From Holophagaceae bacterium (GTDB lineage: Bacteria; Acidobacteriota; Holophagae; Holophagales; Holophagaceae), in contig WRHW01000010.1 in assembly GCA_009783055.1 (NCBI GenBank), positions 1 through 47,824 on the forward strand: a stretch of 47,824 nucleotides of DNA, read 5' to 3'. Both the position numbers and the translations under genes were made by a program. This document shows positions 24,719 to 31,372 of this stretch, in pieces. Position 1 is the stretch's first letter. Every line of letters starts with the position of its first letter. The notes beneath the pieces were generated by a model. It had not been told where the DNA came from, ran no database searches, and worked only from the letters and a program-made list of their open reading frames with translations.

Positions 24719-24760
24719 TTAGCCGCACGGGGCGATGTTGGGGTTGAGTATGTAAGGCAT
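24719..24760 (-). pseudogene. 13-codon duplicate of the start of the radical SAM gene
   Basis: ATG CCT TAC ATA CTC AAC CCC AAC ATC GCC codes MPYILNPNIA, the same ten residues that open the radical SAM gene at 24274, and then PCG and a stop. It sits after precursor A exactly where the radical SAM gene sits after precursor B. It is best explained as the truncated end of a tandem duplication of 'precursor plus start of maturase'. Whether the 13-aa peptide is made is unknown. Confidence 0.75.
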
Positions 24761-24780
24761 GGCTACCTAATCCTTCTTCG

Positions 24781-25092
24781 CTAAGTTTTCCATTCATAGC
24801 CGCAGTCTCTGCATGTAAACTTTGATTCTATGTAATATTCGGATATATTTCTCGTTCTTACGCTTACGTTTTCGCTGTTGCATTTGCGGCAGGTTATCGG
24901 TTTGCCGCATCCGCCTCCCGCTACATTTTCCAGTTCCTCGTCAGCAAGTTCGCCCTGCTTTTGCTGGGCAATAAACCTTTCGGCCTGTTCCTGCGTGAGC
25001 TCAATGCCCGCGCCTTTGGCTATTTCAATCAATTCCTCTGGCGATTTGGCTGACCTGGCGGCCTCAAGCTGTTCTGGTGTAAAGTTTGTCAT
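24781..25092 (-). CDS. Nif11/NHLP-type RiPP precursor A, 103 aa
   Basis: Leader residues 1-61 closely match precursor B (TPEQLEAARSAKSPEEL ... GELADEELENVAGGG). The 42-residue core has five Cys: C62, then CxxC at 68-71 (CRKCNSEN) and CxxC at 94-97 (CRDCGYEW). Two CxxC pairs about 22 residues apart, the second followed by G-Y-E-W, are the plan of a classical zinc ribbon (TFIIS/RPB9-like, or of small bacterial zinc-ribbon proteins). GGAG lies ten bases before the ATG. This is a normal-looking leader attached to a domain that usually folds around zinc. See findings. Confidence 0.9.
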   Translation of the reverse strand: MTNFTPEQLEAARSAKSPEELIEIAKGAGIELTQEQAERFIAQQKQGELADEELENVAGGGCGKPITCRKCNSENVSVRTRNISEYYIESKFTCRDCGYEWKT

Positions 25093-25160
25093 GGTTTTTT
25101 ATCTCCGAAAATTCCCCGTACTTGGCGGGGGGTTGTGGTTGACTTGCATTGAGTTTTAAG

Positions 25161-25391
25161 TCAATGTGTTTCATTCTGTTTAGTTTTTTGCTCCTCCTCT
25201 GTTGCGTCTACTGCATCTCCAGCCGCCGCTACAAAGTCCATTCTTTCGTCTGGAAGCTCAAAGTTTTCACGGCTTTTGGAGCTGTCGGAGCTCTCAAACA
25301 GCTTTGCCTTGAGTTTTGCTTTGGCACCTCCTGAAACTTTTGTCTGTTGAAACATCAGCGACAGGATTTGGCTGAGTTTGTCTTCATCCAT
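25161..25391 (-). CDS. 76-aa acidic protein of the RiPP operon
   Basis: The N-terminal half is helical and amphipathic (MDEDKLSQILSLMFQQTKVS, then GGAKAKLKAKLF). Residues 46-58 (LPDERMDFVAAAG) resemble the end of Nif11/NHLP leaders (ELADEELENVAGG), and a Glu/Thr-rich tail follows. It is the second gene of the operon, 4 bp after the sigma factor, and could be a sigma-factor partner or a leader-like peptide with a tiny core. A decayed copy of its first 20 codons lies at 29051-29112. The family is recalled as common next to ECF sigma factors in NHLM-type clusters; not verified. Confidence 0.8.
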   Translation of the reverse strand: MDEDKLSQILSLMFQQTKVSGGAKAKLKAKLFESSDSSKSRENFELPDERMDFVAAAGDAVDATEEEQKTKQNETH

Positions 25392-25395
25392 CTCG

Positions 25396-25965
25396 TCACC
25401 GCCCTCTGTATTGTGTATACACTTGAGTACTCAAAAAGGGACTCCCTTTATCAAAATTTTTCAAAATTTTTTTGAGGGCACTTAAGGCGCGCATGTGGGC
25501 TTTTTTTGCCGCAGACTCTGTAATTCCAATCGCTACAGCTATTTCCTTAAAGCTCTCGCGAAGGTAATACCTGTGATACACGACTGTGTACTGCTGGTCA
25601 GGCAGTGCGGCAAGAGCCGTTTTCAAGGCACCAAATTCCTCACGAGTAATCAAATCGCCCAGAATGTCTACCTCGTCCGCCAGTTCATTACCCAGTCCGC
25701 AACATCCCCGATCGGCCCCTATTGCGACATCGCGGTAGTGGTTTTTCAGCACATTCTGGGCTATTGCGTAAATATAGGTAGAAAATTTTGCGATTTCTGG
25801 ATCGTATGGATTGGCAAAAGCCTTTGTAAACACGTCTGCCGTCAGGTCTTCCGCTATTTGCCCACTGCTGACCCTGCGAGCTATGTAGACATATATCCTG
25901 TCGTAGTATTCGTCATACAGACGTTCAAAACTCTCGTGAGTGTTTCTGTATCGTGGTACTAGCAC
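25396..25965 (-). CDS. ECF-type RNA polymerase sigma factor
   Basis: A 189-aa sigma-70 family protein of the ECF group. Region 2 spans about residues 10-80 (FERLYDEYYDRIYVYIARRV, AEDLTADVFTKAF, STYIYAIAQNVLKNHYRD). Region 4 is about residues 110-170, with helix-turn-helix FKEIAVAIGITESAAKKAHMRAL. No anti-sigma membrane protein is adjacent. It is the first gene of the RiPP operon and is expected to direct its transcription. The start is GTG at 25965; a Gly-rich GGGGAAGGG is somewhat far upstream (about 16 bases), so the start is approximate. The C-terminal tail after KKILKNF is variable. Confidence 0.93.
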   Translation of the reverse strand: MLVPRYRNTHESFERLYDEYYDRIYVYIARRVSSGQIAEDLTADVFTKAFANPYDPEIAKFSTYIYAIAQNVLKNHYRDVAIGADRGCCGLGNELADEVDILGDLITREEFGALKTALAALPDQQYTVVYHRYYLRESFKEIAVAIGITESAAKKAHMRALSALKKILKNFDKGSPFLSTQVYTQYRGR

Positions 25966-26124
25966 GTGTATTGTCTACCCTTCCCCAAAATGGATTGTAA
26001 CATGTACGCACCAAAAAATACTCTTATAGCGTTTTAGATTGCTGATTTGAGTAATTGTCTATGTAAATTTCGATTTCATTTGGCTTATACAAACGATTTC
26101 TAAAGCTAGCAATAGAAAATGGTA

Positions 26125-26163
26125 TTACACACTCTCAATCAGGGATTTCTTTGAATTTTTCAT
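26125..26163 (-). other. 12-codon mini-ORF with strong ribosome site
   Basis: On the minus strand AAAGGAGATAATGT precedes ATG at 26163. The frame codes MKNSKKSLIESV and stops at TAA 26125-26127. It is in the 269-bp space between pepD and the sigma gene, about 160 bases upstream of the sigma start. It could be a regulatory leader peptide or the opening of a lost gene. There is no support beyond the ribosome site. Confidence 0.3.
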
Positions 26164-26234
26164 ACATTATCTCCTTTAAGGGCTTTCTGAAACCGTTGGC
26201 AACCTGGTTCTAATCCCACGATTGCACAATGGTT

Positions 26235-27854
26235 CTATAACCTCTGGTATTTACCTTGGTATACCTCTGGAATTATCGTTACCACCCCACTGCTTTTGGG
26301 TGTAGGATTTCCTGGCAACTTTTTCAGTATTTCTATAACAAAGCCACAGGTCCTGTTGAAGGAGGAAAGCGACATCCGCTCGTCTGGGCTATGGGCATCA
26401 AATACCGTTGGCCCTATTGAGATAATATCTGCATGAGGCATTTTTTCTGCAAAAACACCACACTCTAGTCCTCCATGAGTGGCTCCGAGCATGGGATCAA
26501 CGCCGTAAAGCCCTTTGTAAAAGTCTATCAGTGCATCCCGCAATGGCGAATTGGCCTTATATGGCCAAGCAGGGAATGCGTCGGAAATGTCCAATTTGCC
26601 CCCTAGCAATTCAGCCAAATTTTTCATCGTTTCAATCGTTTCAGCCAATTCTGCGGGGACTGAACTGCGTGGCATGCAGGTAAGCATTACTTCGTTGCTA
26701 CCAGTTTCTATAATGCCCAGATTACTGGATGTCTGCACAAGCCCAGCAATATCAGGACTCATCGCCAACATGCCGTTGGGTAGCCCCAATATGCAGTCCA
26801 AAACCCGTTGCAACGAATCGGGATTGATTGCGGTTTGGGCATCCGATGTCTTTGTCCACGTAACCATCAGGCCAATCTCTATTGGAAATTCAGACTTGAT
26901 AGTGGCCTCTTCTGCAGATATGACTGCTTGTATCGCTTCATAGCTCCCTTCGGGAAATGACAATACCGCTGTACATTCCCTGGTTATTGCGTTGCGCGCA
27001 GTCCCTCCATCAATGCTGGCCACAAATATGCCACTGTTTGCAATGGCGTTGATCAAGCGCGCTATCAGCAAATTAGCGTTGGCGCGCCCACTATTTATGT
27101 CAACTCCTGAATGTCCGCCTATTAGCCCCTTCACATTCAGCTCATATGTGACTAAGCCATTTGGCATAGCTAATGTTTGTATTGGTATTGTGATACCTGC
27201 ACTGGCCCCGCCTGCACAACTCACAACAAAGATACCTTCATCTTCCTCATCCAAATTGATGATCCGGTTACCTGAAAGTAGGGATGTATCAAAACTGAGA
27301 GCGCCGTTCATGGTGGTCTCTTCATCGGTTGTAATAACTACTTCGATGGGCGGATGAGAGAGATTGTCAGAATCAAGCACGGCTAAGATGATGGCTAGAC
27401 CGCCACCATTGTCAGCACCAAGCGTAGTACCATGAGCCTTTATCCAGTCGCCATCAATCCAAGGGACAATGGGGTCTCGCAGAAAATCATGGTCGATGCC
27501 ACTATTTTTTTGGCAAACCATGTCCATGTGCCCCTGCAAAATGATGGGGGCTTCACCTCCTCGTCCTACCGATCCGGTTTTTTTTATGAATACGTTGAGT
27601 GCCTCGTCTTGAATCGTAAGCAGGCCACGTTCTCTTCCAAACGCCGTCAGATAGTCGCTAATGGCCAGCATATTGCCAGAGCCTCTTGGAATTGCTGATA
27701 GTTCAATGAAGTATTCATAGGCTTTTTCGGCAAAGGCTTGATTGATGCTCTCAATATCTTCCTGTGCGTGTTTTGATGAACTGCTACATCCTATGGAACA
27801 CCATGTAGTTGCAAGCAAAACTGCAACCACAAAAGTACATGCAAACTTGTTCAT
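26235..27854 (-). CDS. pepD: lipoprotein-type aminoacyl-histidine dipeptidase (M20, PepD-like)
   Basis: A metallopeptidase of the M20 family that cleaves Xaa-His and other dipeptides. Zinc-site motifs are visible: QGHMDMVCQKN (His-x-Asp), LGADNGGGLAI (bridging Asp), TTDEETTMNG (catalytic Glu-Glu) and DEEDEG. The length (539 aa) exceeds the usual 485 or so because of an N-terminal extension: MNKFACTFVVAVLLATTW, then SIGCSSSS, a lipoprotein signal with probable lipidated Cys23. PepD enzymes are usually cytoplasmic, so this one probably works in the periplasm attached to a membrane. It may process host or environmental peptides; no direct link to the adjacent RiPP operon is shown. Confidence 0.92.
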   Translation of the reverse strand: MNKFACTFVVAVLLATTWCSIGCSSSSKHAQEDIESINQAFAEKAYEYFIELSAIPRGSGNMLAISDYLTAFGRERGLLTIQDEALNVFIKKTGSVGRGGEAPIILQGHMDMVCQKNSGIDHDFLRDPIVPWIDGDWIKAHGTTLGADNGGGLAIILAVLDSDNLSHPPIEVVITTDEETTMNGALSFDTSLLSGNRIINLDEEDEGIFVVSCAGGASAGITIPIQTLAMPNGLVTYELNVKGLIGGHSGVDINSGRANANLLIARLINAIANSGIFVASIDGGTARNAITRECTAVLSFPEGSYEAIQAVISAEEATIKSEFPIEIGLMVTWTKTSDAQTAINPDSLQRVLDCILGLPNGMLAMSPDIAGLVQTSSNLGIIETGSNEVMLTCMPRSSVPAELAETIETMKNLAELLGGKLDISDAFPAWPYKANSPLRDALIDFYKGLYGVDPMLGATHGGLECGVFAEKMPHADIISIGPTVFDAHSPDERMSLSSFNRTCGFVIEILKKLPGNPTPKSSGVVTIIPEVYQGKYQRL

Positions 27855-28069
27855 ATCCTTTTTCCTCCGGGACCTGCAAAATCAGAGGTTTTGCAAGTGG
27901 CTATATTTTATCACCTAAACTGTTTTATGAACGGTTCTACTCCCCCGACTTTGACACATGCGGTGAGAACAGTAGGCATTAAGTCTTTATATTGCAATAG
28001 ATATAGTGATTAATTGTGTACAGGAGATTGTTGCTAAACGACGGTTTTTTTAGTAGTTGCCAGTATTGC

Positions 28070-28118
28070 AAAAACTTTTGCGTTTCGCGTTTAATCCCGA
28101 TTAAACGCAACCTAGTAT
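28070..28118. repeat. partial second copy of the MITE-like element
   Basis: The segment aligns with 6686-6735: AAAAACTTTTGCGTTTC versus AAAAACTTTGGCGTTTC, then a 10-bp hairpin with CC loop (28087-28096 with 28099-28108), then GCAACCTAGTAT versus GCAACTTAGTAT. The two hairpins differ in sequence (GCGTTTAATC versus GCGTTCAAAG) but both pair perfectly, so the arms have changed together. The left half of the element is absent here. The 27855-28325 gap otherwise contains AT-rich sequence with no gene. Confidence 0.6.
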
Positions 28119-28229
28119 CAGGATGTCCGAGGCAGTCACGCCCCACCACAATAAATTTGGCAGACTTGGAGGCACGCTTGCAGATTCTTTTCTATCGTCA
28201 CCTTCGTTATGCGGGCAAATCCTGGCATA

Positions 28230-28261
28230 TAGCAGTTCAACTACAAAAAGTTGAACCGCTA
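28230..28261. repeat. 13-bp hairpin upstream of toxin gene
   Basis: 28230-28242 pairs with 28249-28261 in 12 of 13 positions, around an ACAAAA loop; one A-C mismatch. No T-run follows, so it is not a typical terminator. It lies 65 bases before the toxin start and may be an operator for the toxin-antitoxin pair or another dispersed repeat. Confidence 0.45.
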
Positions 28262-28325
28262 TAATATTCGACCCCTTTTGCTTCAATACCCAAACCCAAC
28301 TATAGTTAGCATTGAGGACAACACG

Positions 28326-28634
28326 GTGAACACTTTAGACAGAACCGAAATTTTCAAAAACTGGCTTGATGGCCTCACAGACAAGCTAACCAAAAAGCGC
28401 ATTGATACACGCATCAAACGTGCTGAAGGTGGGAATTTTGGCGATGTGGAATCGGTTGGCGATGGTGTTTTTGAAATGAAGTTACACTTCGGCCCTGGCT
28501 ATCGTCCATACTACTTTCAGAGCGGTATGGAACTTTACTGGCTACTGATTGGTGGGGACAAAGACACACAGTCAAGCGATGTTGTACTTGCCAAAGCTAT
28601 TAAACTCAAGGTTCAAAGAGGTGAAGAATGTTGA
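28326..28634 (+). CDS. RelE/ParE-superfamily addiction-module toxin
   Basis: The frame opens further left at a TTG, but I start at GTG 28326, which has TTGAGGA nine bases before it and gives the usual size (102 aa). Typical features of the HigB/'addiction module killer protein' group are WLDGLTDKLTKKRIDTRI, then FGDVESVGDGVFEMKLHFGPGYRPYY with the basic Arg, and LLIGGDKDTQSSDVVLAKAI at the C-terminus. It is expected to be a ribosome-dependent mRNA interferase. The toxin gene precedes its antitoxin and overlaps it by 7 bases, an arrangement seen in HigBA-type pairs. Confidence 0.88.
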   Translation: MNTLDRTEIFKNWLDGLTDKLTKKRIDTRIKRAEGGNFGDVESVGDGVFEMKLHFGPGYRPYYFQSGMELYWLLIGGDKDTQSSDVVLAKAIKLKVQRGEEC

Positions 28635-28990
28635 CACGCACGGATGGAACACCCATAACTCCTGACAACCTTACGGACGAGGATGTTAAACTGAGCCGCT
28701 GGAATGTGTTAGACAGCCTTGCCACAGAGGAAGATATAGCAGGCTATCTTCATGCCGCCTTGTTAGATATTGAAGAAGGCGAGTGCGATGCCAGCTTCAT
28801 CTTTGATGCTCTGGCCGATGCGGCGAAGGCCCGCGCAATTAATCAGTTTGCCCAAGAAACCGGTATTGACCGCAAATTACTGTATGGCGAACACTCCGAG
28901 AAATCTAATTCTAAATCAGCCCTCCCTGCAATAAACCACGAGGCTATCGTCAAGGTCGTCAATTCATTTGCCGCGCCTGTACCGGTTTAA
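28628..28990 (+). CDS. HTH-type antitoxin of the addiction module
   Basis: A 120-aa partner of the toxin, starting inside the toxin's last codons (ATG 28628, toxin stop 28632-28634). The segment EEDIAGYLHAALLDIEEGE is the family's opening. It is followed by a probable helix-turn-helix (INQFAQETGIDRKLLYGE). It should neutralise the toxin and repress the operon. The C-terminal 25 residues are variable and perhaps unstructured. A strong hairpin lies 25 bp after the stop. Confidence 0.85.
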   Translation: MLTRTDGTPITPDNLTDEDVKLSRWNVLDSLATEEDIAGYLHAALLDIEEGECDASFIFDALADAAKARAINQFAQETGIDRKLLYGEHSEKSNSKSALPAINHEAIVKVVNSFAAPVPV

Positions 28991-29015
28991 TTTATAAGTT
29001 TTGTCTTACGAGCTT

Positions 29016-29050
29016 ATTTCAAAACTGGGCGTTTTCCCCAGTTTTGAAAT
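29016..29050. terminator. hairpin after toxin-antitoxin operon
   Basis: 29016-29029 and 29037-29050 are a perfect 14-bp inverted repeat (ATTTCAAAACTGGG and its complement) around a 7-base loop. There is no immediate T-run on the plus strand beyond the arm, but position and strength fit a terminator for the antitoxin gene and perhaps for the opposing remnant. Confidence 0.6.
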
Positions 29051-29112
29051 CCAAAAACTTTTGTCTGTCTAAACATCAGCGACAGGGTTTGGCTGAGCTT
29101 GTCCTAATCCAC
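29051..29112 (-). pseudogene. decayed copy of the start of the 76-aa RiPP-operon gene
   Basis: On the minus strand GTG GAT TAG GAC AAG CTC AGC CAA codes VD*DKLSQ and continues TLSLMFRQTKVFG. This aligns nearly base for base with the first 21 codons of the 76-aa gene (MDEDKLSQILSLMFQQTKVS). A stop at codon 3 and no continuation beyond codon 21 show it is dead. It ends exactly at the toxin-antitoxin terminator hairpin, so an insertion or deletion took the rest. Confidence 0.8.
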
Positions 29113-29128
29113 TTCGACAGCAGTAGTC

Positions 29129-30600
29129 TCATTGCTTGATTATTTCCGGCATCGCCCATTTACTATCCAATACATCGCTATGGGGCAAATAAATCCTGAG
29201 ATGCAAGTGAAATGAGTCTTCTTTTACGGGTAGCCAATTGCCCGCCATGGTTTTATCCTCTGGAGGATATGCCTGGACAAGGATATCCAAAGACCCATCA
29301 TCGTTAAATTTCACTTGGTTGCGGTCGTTTATCGAATATCGGTTAATCTCATTATCAATTAAGAAATTATCCTCGCCGTAGGCTGTCACTGACCAGAATC
29401 CGTATTCGCCCACAGGAGGCACGCTGTCAAAATGGATAATGTAAGCGTTTTTTCCATCCAGGGGTTCGCCTGTGCGGTCTATACGGGTGGATGGATAGAT
29501 TGCCGAAGTAACCGGATTTGCCCCTATACCAGCTTGTGCAATCAAGGCACGATATGAATATTCAGTTCCAAATTTTGCAATGGGATCCCCCCATAAATTC
29601 CATTGCCCCATCCTCAGCGTGAACTTCAAACTGTCGCCTACCCACCTTTGCGACAAGTCGTCCTTCATAGCTTCCCACTCCGCGATTGGATTGTTGCCCA
29701 ATATGGCCGCATTAAAGTTGAGGGCGGGCCTACTCCTATTTTGGCAATCCGCTCCAACATCGCTGAATCTTCCGGGGCAGGCGGATTTATCGCCATCAAC
29801 TCGTTGGCAAAACTGAAATATTCCATCGGCGGCATGGCAAGGACGTGCTGAATTGGGACAAAATCGTTCTCTGCCTTGTATTCCCCTTTGGGTGGATCAT
29901 AGTCAAATTCGTTGATTAAATATGCCGCAAGCGGGACGAGCTTCATTTCTGCCTGAATGGCGTACACGTTTTCCAGGTCTTCATCATCTTCCACTATTGT
30001 GCGTATCAGCATCCATGCATTATTGGTGGGGAAATTTACTCTTGTCAGCCACTCTGGGGCATCTCCTGAAAACCCTGGCCCGCTAAACAGGTACAATCGT
30101 TCATCCTGAGTATCGCTTCCTGTTCCCAATGTAGCGATACAATTGGTATATTGATCGAGTAGTTGCACTGAGCAATATCGCCCTACGGCAGGTTTGCGAA
30201 ATACCAGGGCATCCTTGCTCAGATCAAAGAATGCCTGAGAGTAAAGAGTGTCCACATTTGGTGTCACTATCAGTTTGCTCTCTGCTCTTGCCAAACGTTT
30301 AGCGTGAAATATTTGGTTTACAGGTGCTTGAGTGGTTATCGCTACCTCAGTATTGGTCGATGCCTGCATCGTTGCACCCATCATTACCAGTGGAAAGGTA
30401 AATGTATAGGCATCTTCGACAATTTTCCACAATTCGCCGCTTGGTATCTGCGGCTCTTCGGCCACGTCATTATCGGTTTGATGACATCCAATCGCTGTAA
30501 TCAAAAGAGATAACATTAAAGCTAATGTTGTTCTACTATTTCGGGTAATCCGTGATCGCAATTTTTGCATAGATTTTATACTCGGAAGGGGACGTGTCAA
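29129..30600 (-). pseudogene. frameshifted DUF1254/DUF1214 lipoprotein
   Basis: The N-terminal part (30600-29665) has a lipoprotein signal (MLSLLITAIGC) and the DUF1254 domain (YTFTFPLVMMG, NVDTLYSQAFFDLSKDAL, RYCSVQLLDQYTN). The C-terminal part (DUF1214: FWSVTAYGEDNFLIDNEINRY, DGSLDILVQAY) continues in another frame from upstream of 29701. Both belong to one protein of about 480 aa. Near 29725-29735 the frame-1 sequence GTA GGC CCG CCC must gain one C to give GVGPALNFNAAILGNN, continuous with the second part. So there is a 1-base deletion in a C-run, either a true mutation or a sequence error. The function of this family is unknown. Confidence 0.85.
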
Positions 30601-30633
30601 TGATTTTGAGACACGGTTGTTAAAAGAATTAGT

Positions 30634-31323
30634 TTAGATTTCTCGGTCATGGAATTCAAGCCCCCTTATATCCCCTGCGGTTAGGAGCTCTAAACCTGAC
30701 TCGGTTTGCACTGCTAGTCGGCCATCTGGCTCCCATCCTTGACAGATTCCTGAACCATCCTCCCACTGAATTAGGTCTCCTCTTTCTGGCCAACGAAAAG
30801 CTAGCGTATGTGTTCCAAGATTATTCCATGCTGTCAGTATGCTCTTGGCTAGGTCGATATTATTTGGCACATTCACTGCTCCCAAGTCGATGAGTGCTAC
30901 AGGCGGAATGGCTCTCCCTGGCATGTCTGGTGCGCTGTATAGGTTTACGCCCAGCCCTAGCATGGTACAGCTTTCTTTTTGTTCGCCAATGATCCCGCCC
31001 ACCTTTACAAGGGATTTGTCAGGTTGCCTGTAGGCCACTAGGTCATTTGGCCACTTCAGCCCAAGACGCACTCCGCATGGCTTGAGAACTTCGGCGGTAG
31101 CGACCATTGCAGATTGTAAAACAATTCCACTATAAATTTTAGGTGGTGGAATGCGGGCTGATAGCCAGAGGCCAGCCCCTTGGCTACTCTCCCAAGCATT
31201 CCCTCCCCTGCCTCTCCCTGCGGTTTGCATGTCGGCTAGAACACCACAAAACCCCAACTCTGGATGCCGCGCCAAAAAGGTTTGGGTACTATCAACTATG
31301 CCAAGATGAATTAATGGATACAT
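30634..31323 (-). CDS. birA: biotin-protein ligase (BirA without HTH)
   Basis: Joins biotin to the carboxyl-carrier protein of acetyl-CoA carboxylase. It has 229 aa and lacks the N-terminal DNA-binding domain of repressor-type BirA, so it is enzyme only. Motifs: VDSTQTFL near the start, the ATP/biotinyl-AMP loop GRGRGGNAW (36-44), KWPNDLV, and KVGGIIGE. The small SH3-like C-terminal domain (DGRLAVQTESGLELLTAGDI) is present. coaX is just upstream, 49 bp away, on the same strand, a frequent pairing. No clear ribosome site before the ATG. Confidence 0.93.
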   Translation of the reverse strand: MYPLIHLGIVDSTQTFLARHPELGFCGVLADMQTAGRGRGGNAWESSQGAGLWLSARIPPPKIYSGIVLQSAMVATAEVLKPCGVRLGLKWPNDLVAYRQPDKSLVKVGGIIGEQKESCTMLGLGVNLYSAPDMPGRAIPPVALIDLGAVNVPNNIDLAKSILTAWNNLGTHTLAFRWPERGDLIQWEDGSGICQGWEPDGRLAVQTESGLELLTAGDIRGLEFHDREI

Positions 31324-31372
31324 ATAGACTGTGGTGCGTAGCGAAGAGTGGTTGATGTTCTAGCTATAAATA

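Noticed and set aside
28101-28286. 61-codon minus-strand frame in the gap before the toxin gene
   Set aside because: It overlaps both the partial repeat and the 13-bp hairpin and has no ribosome site.
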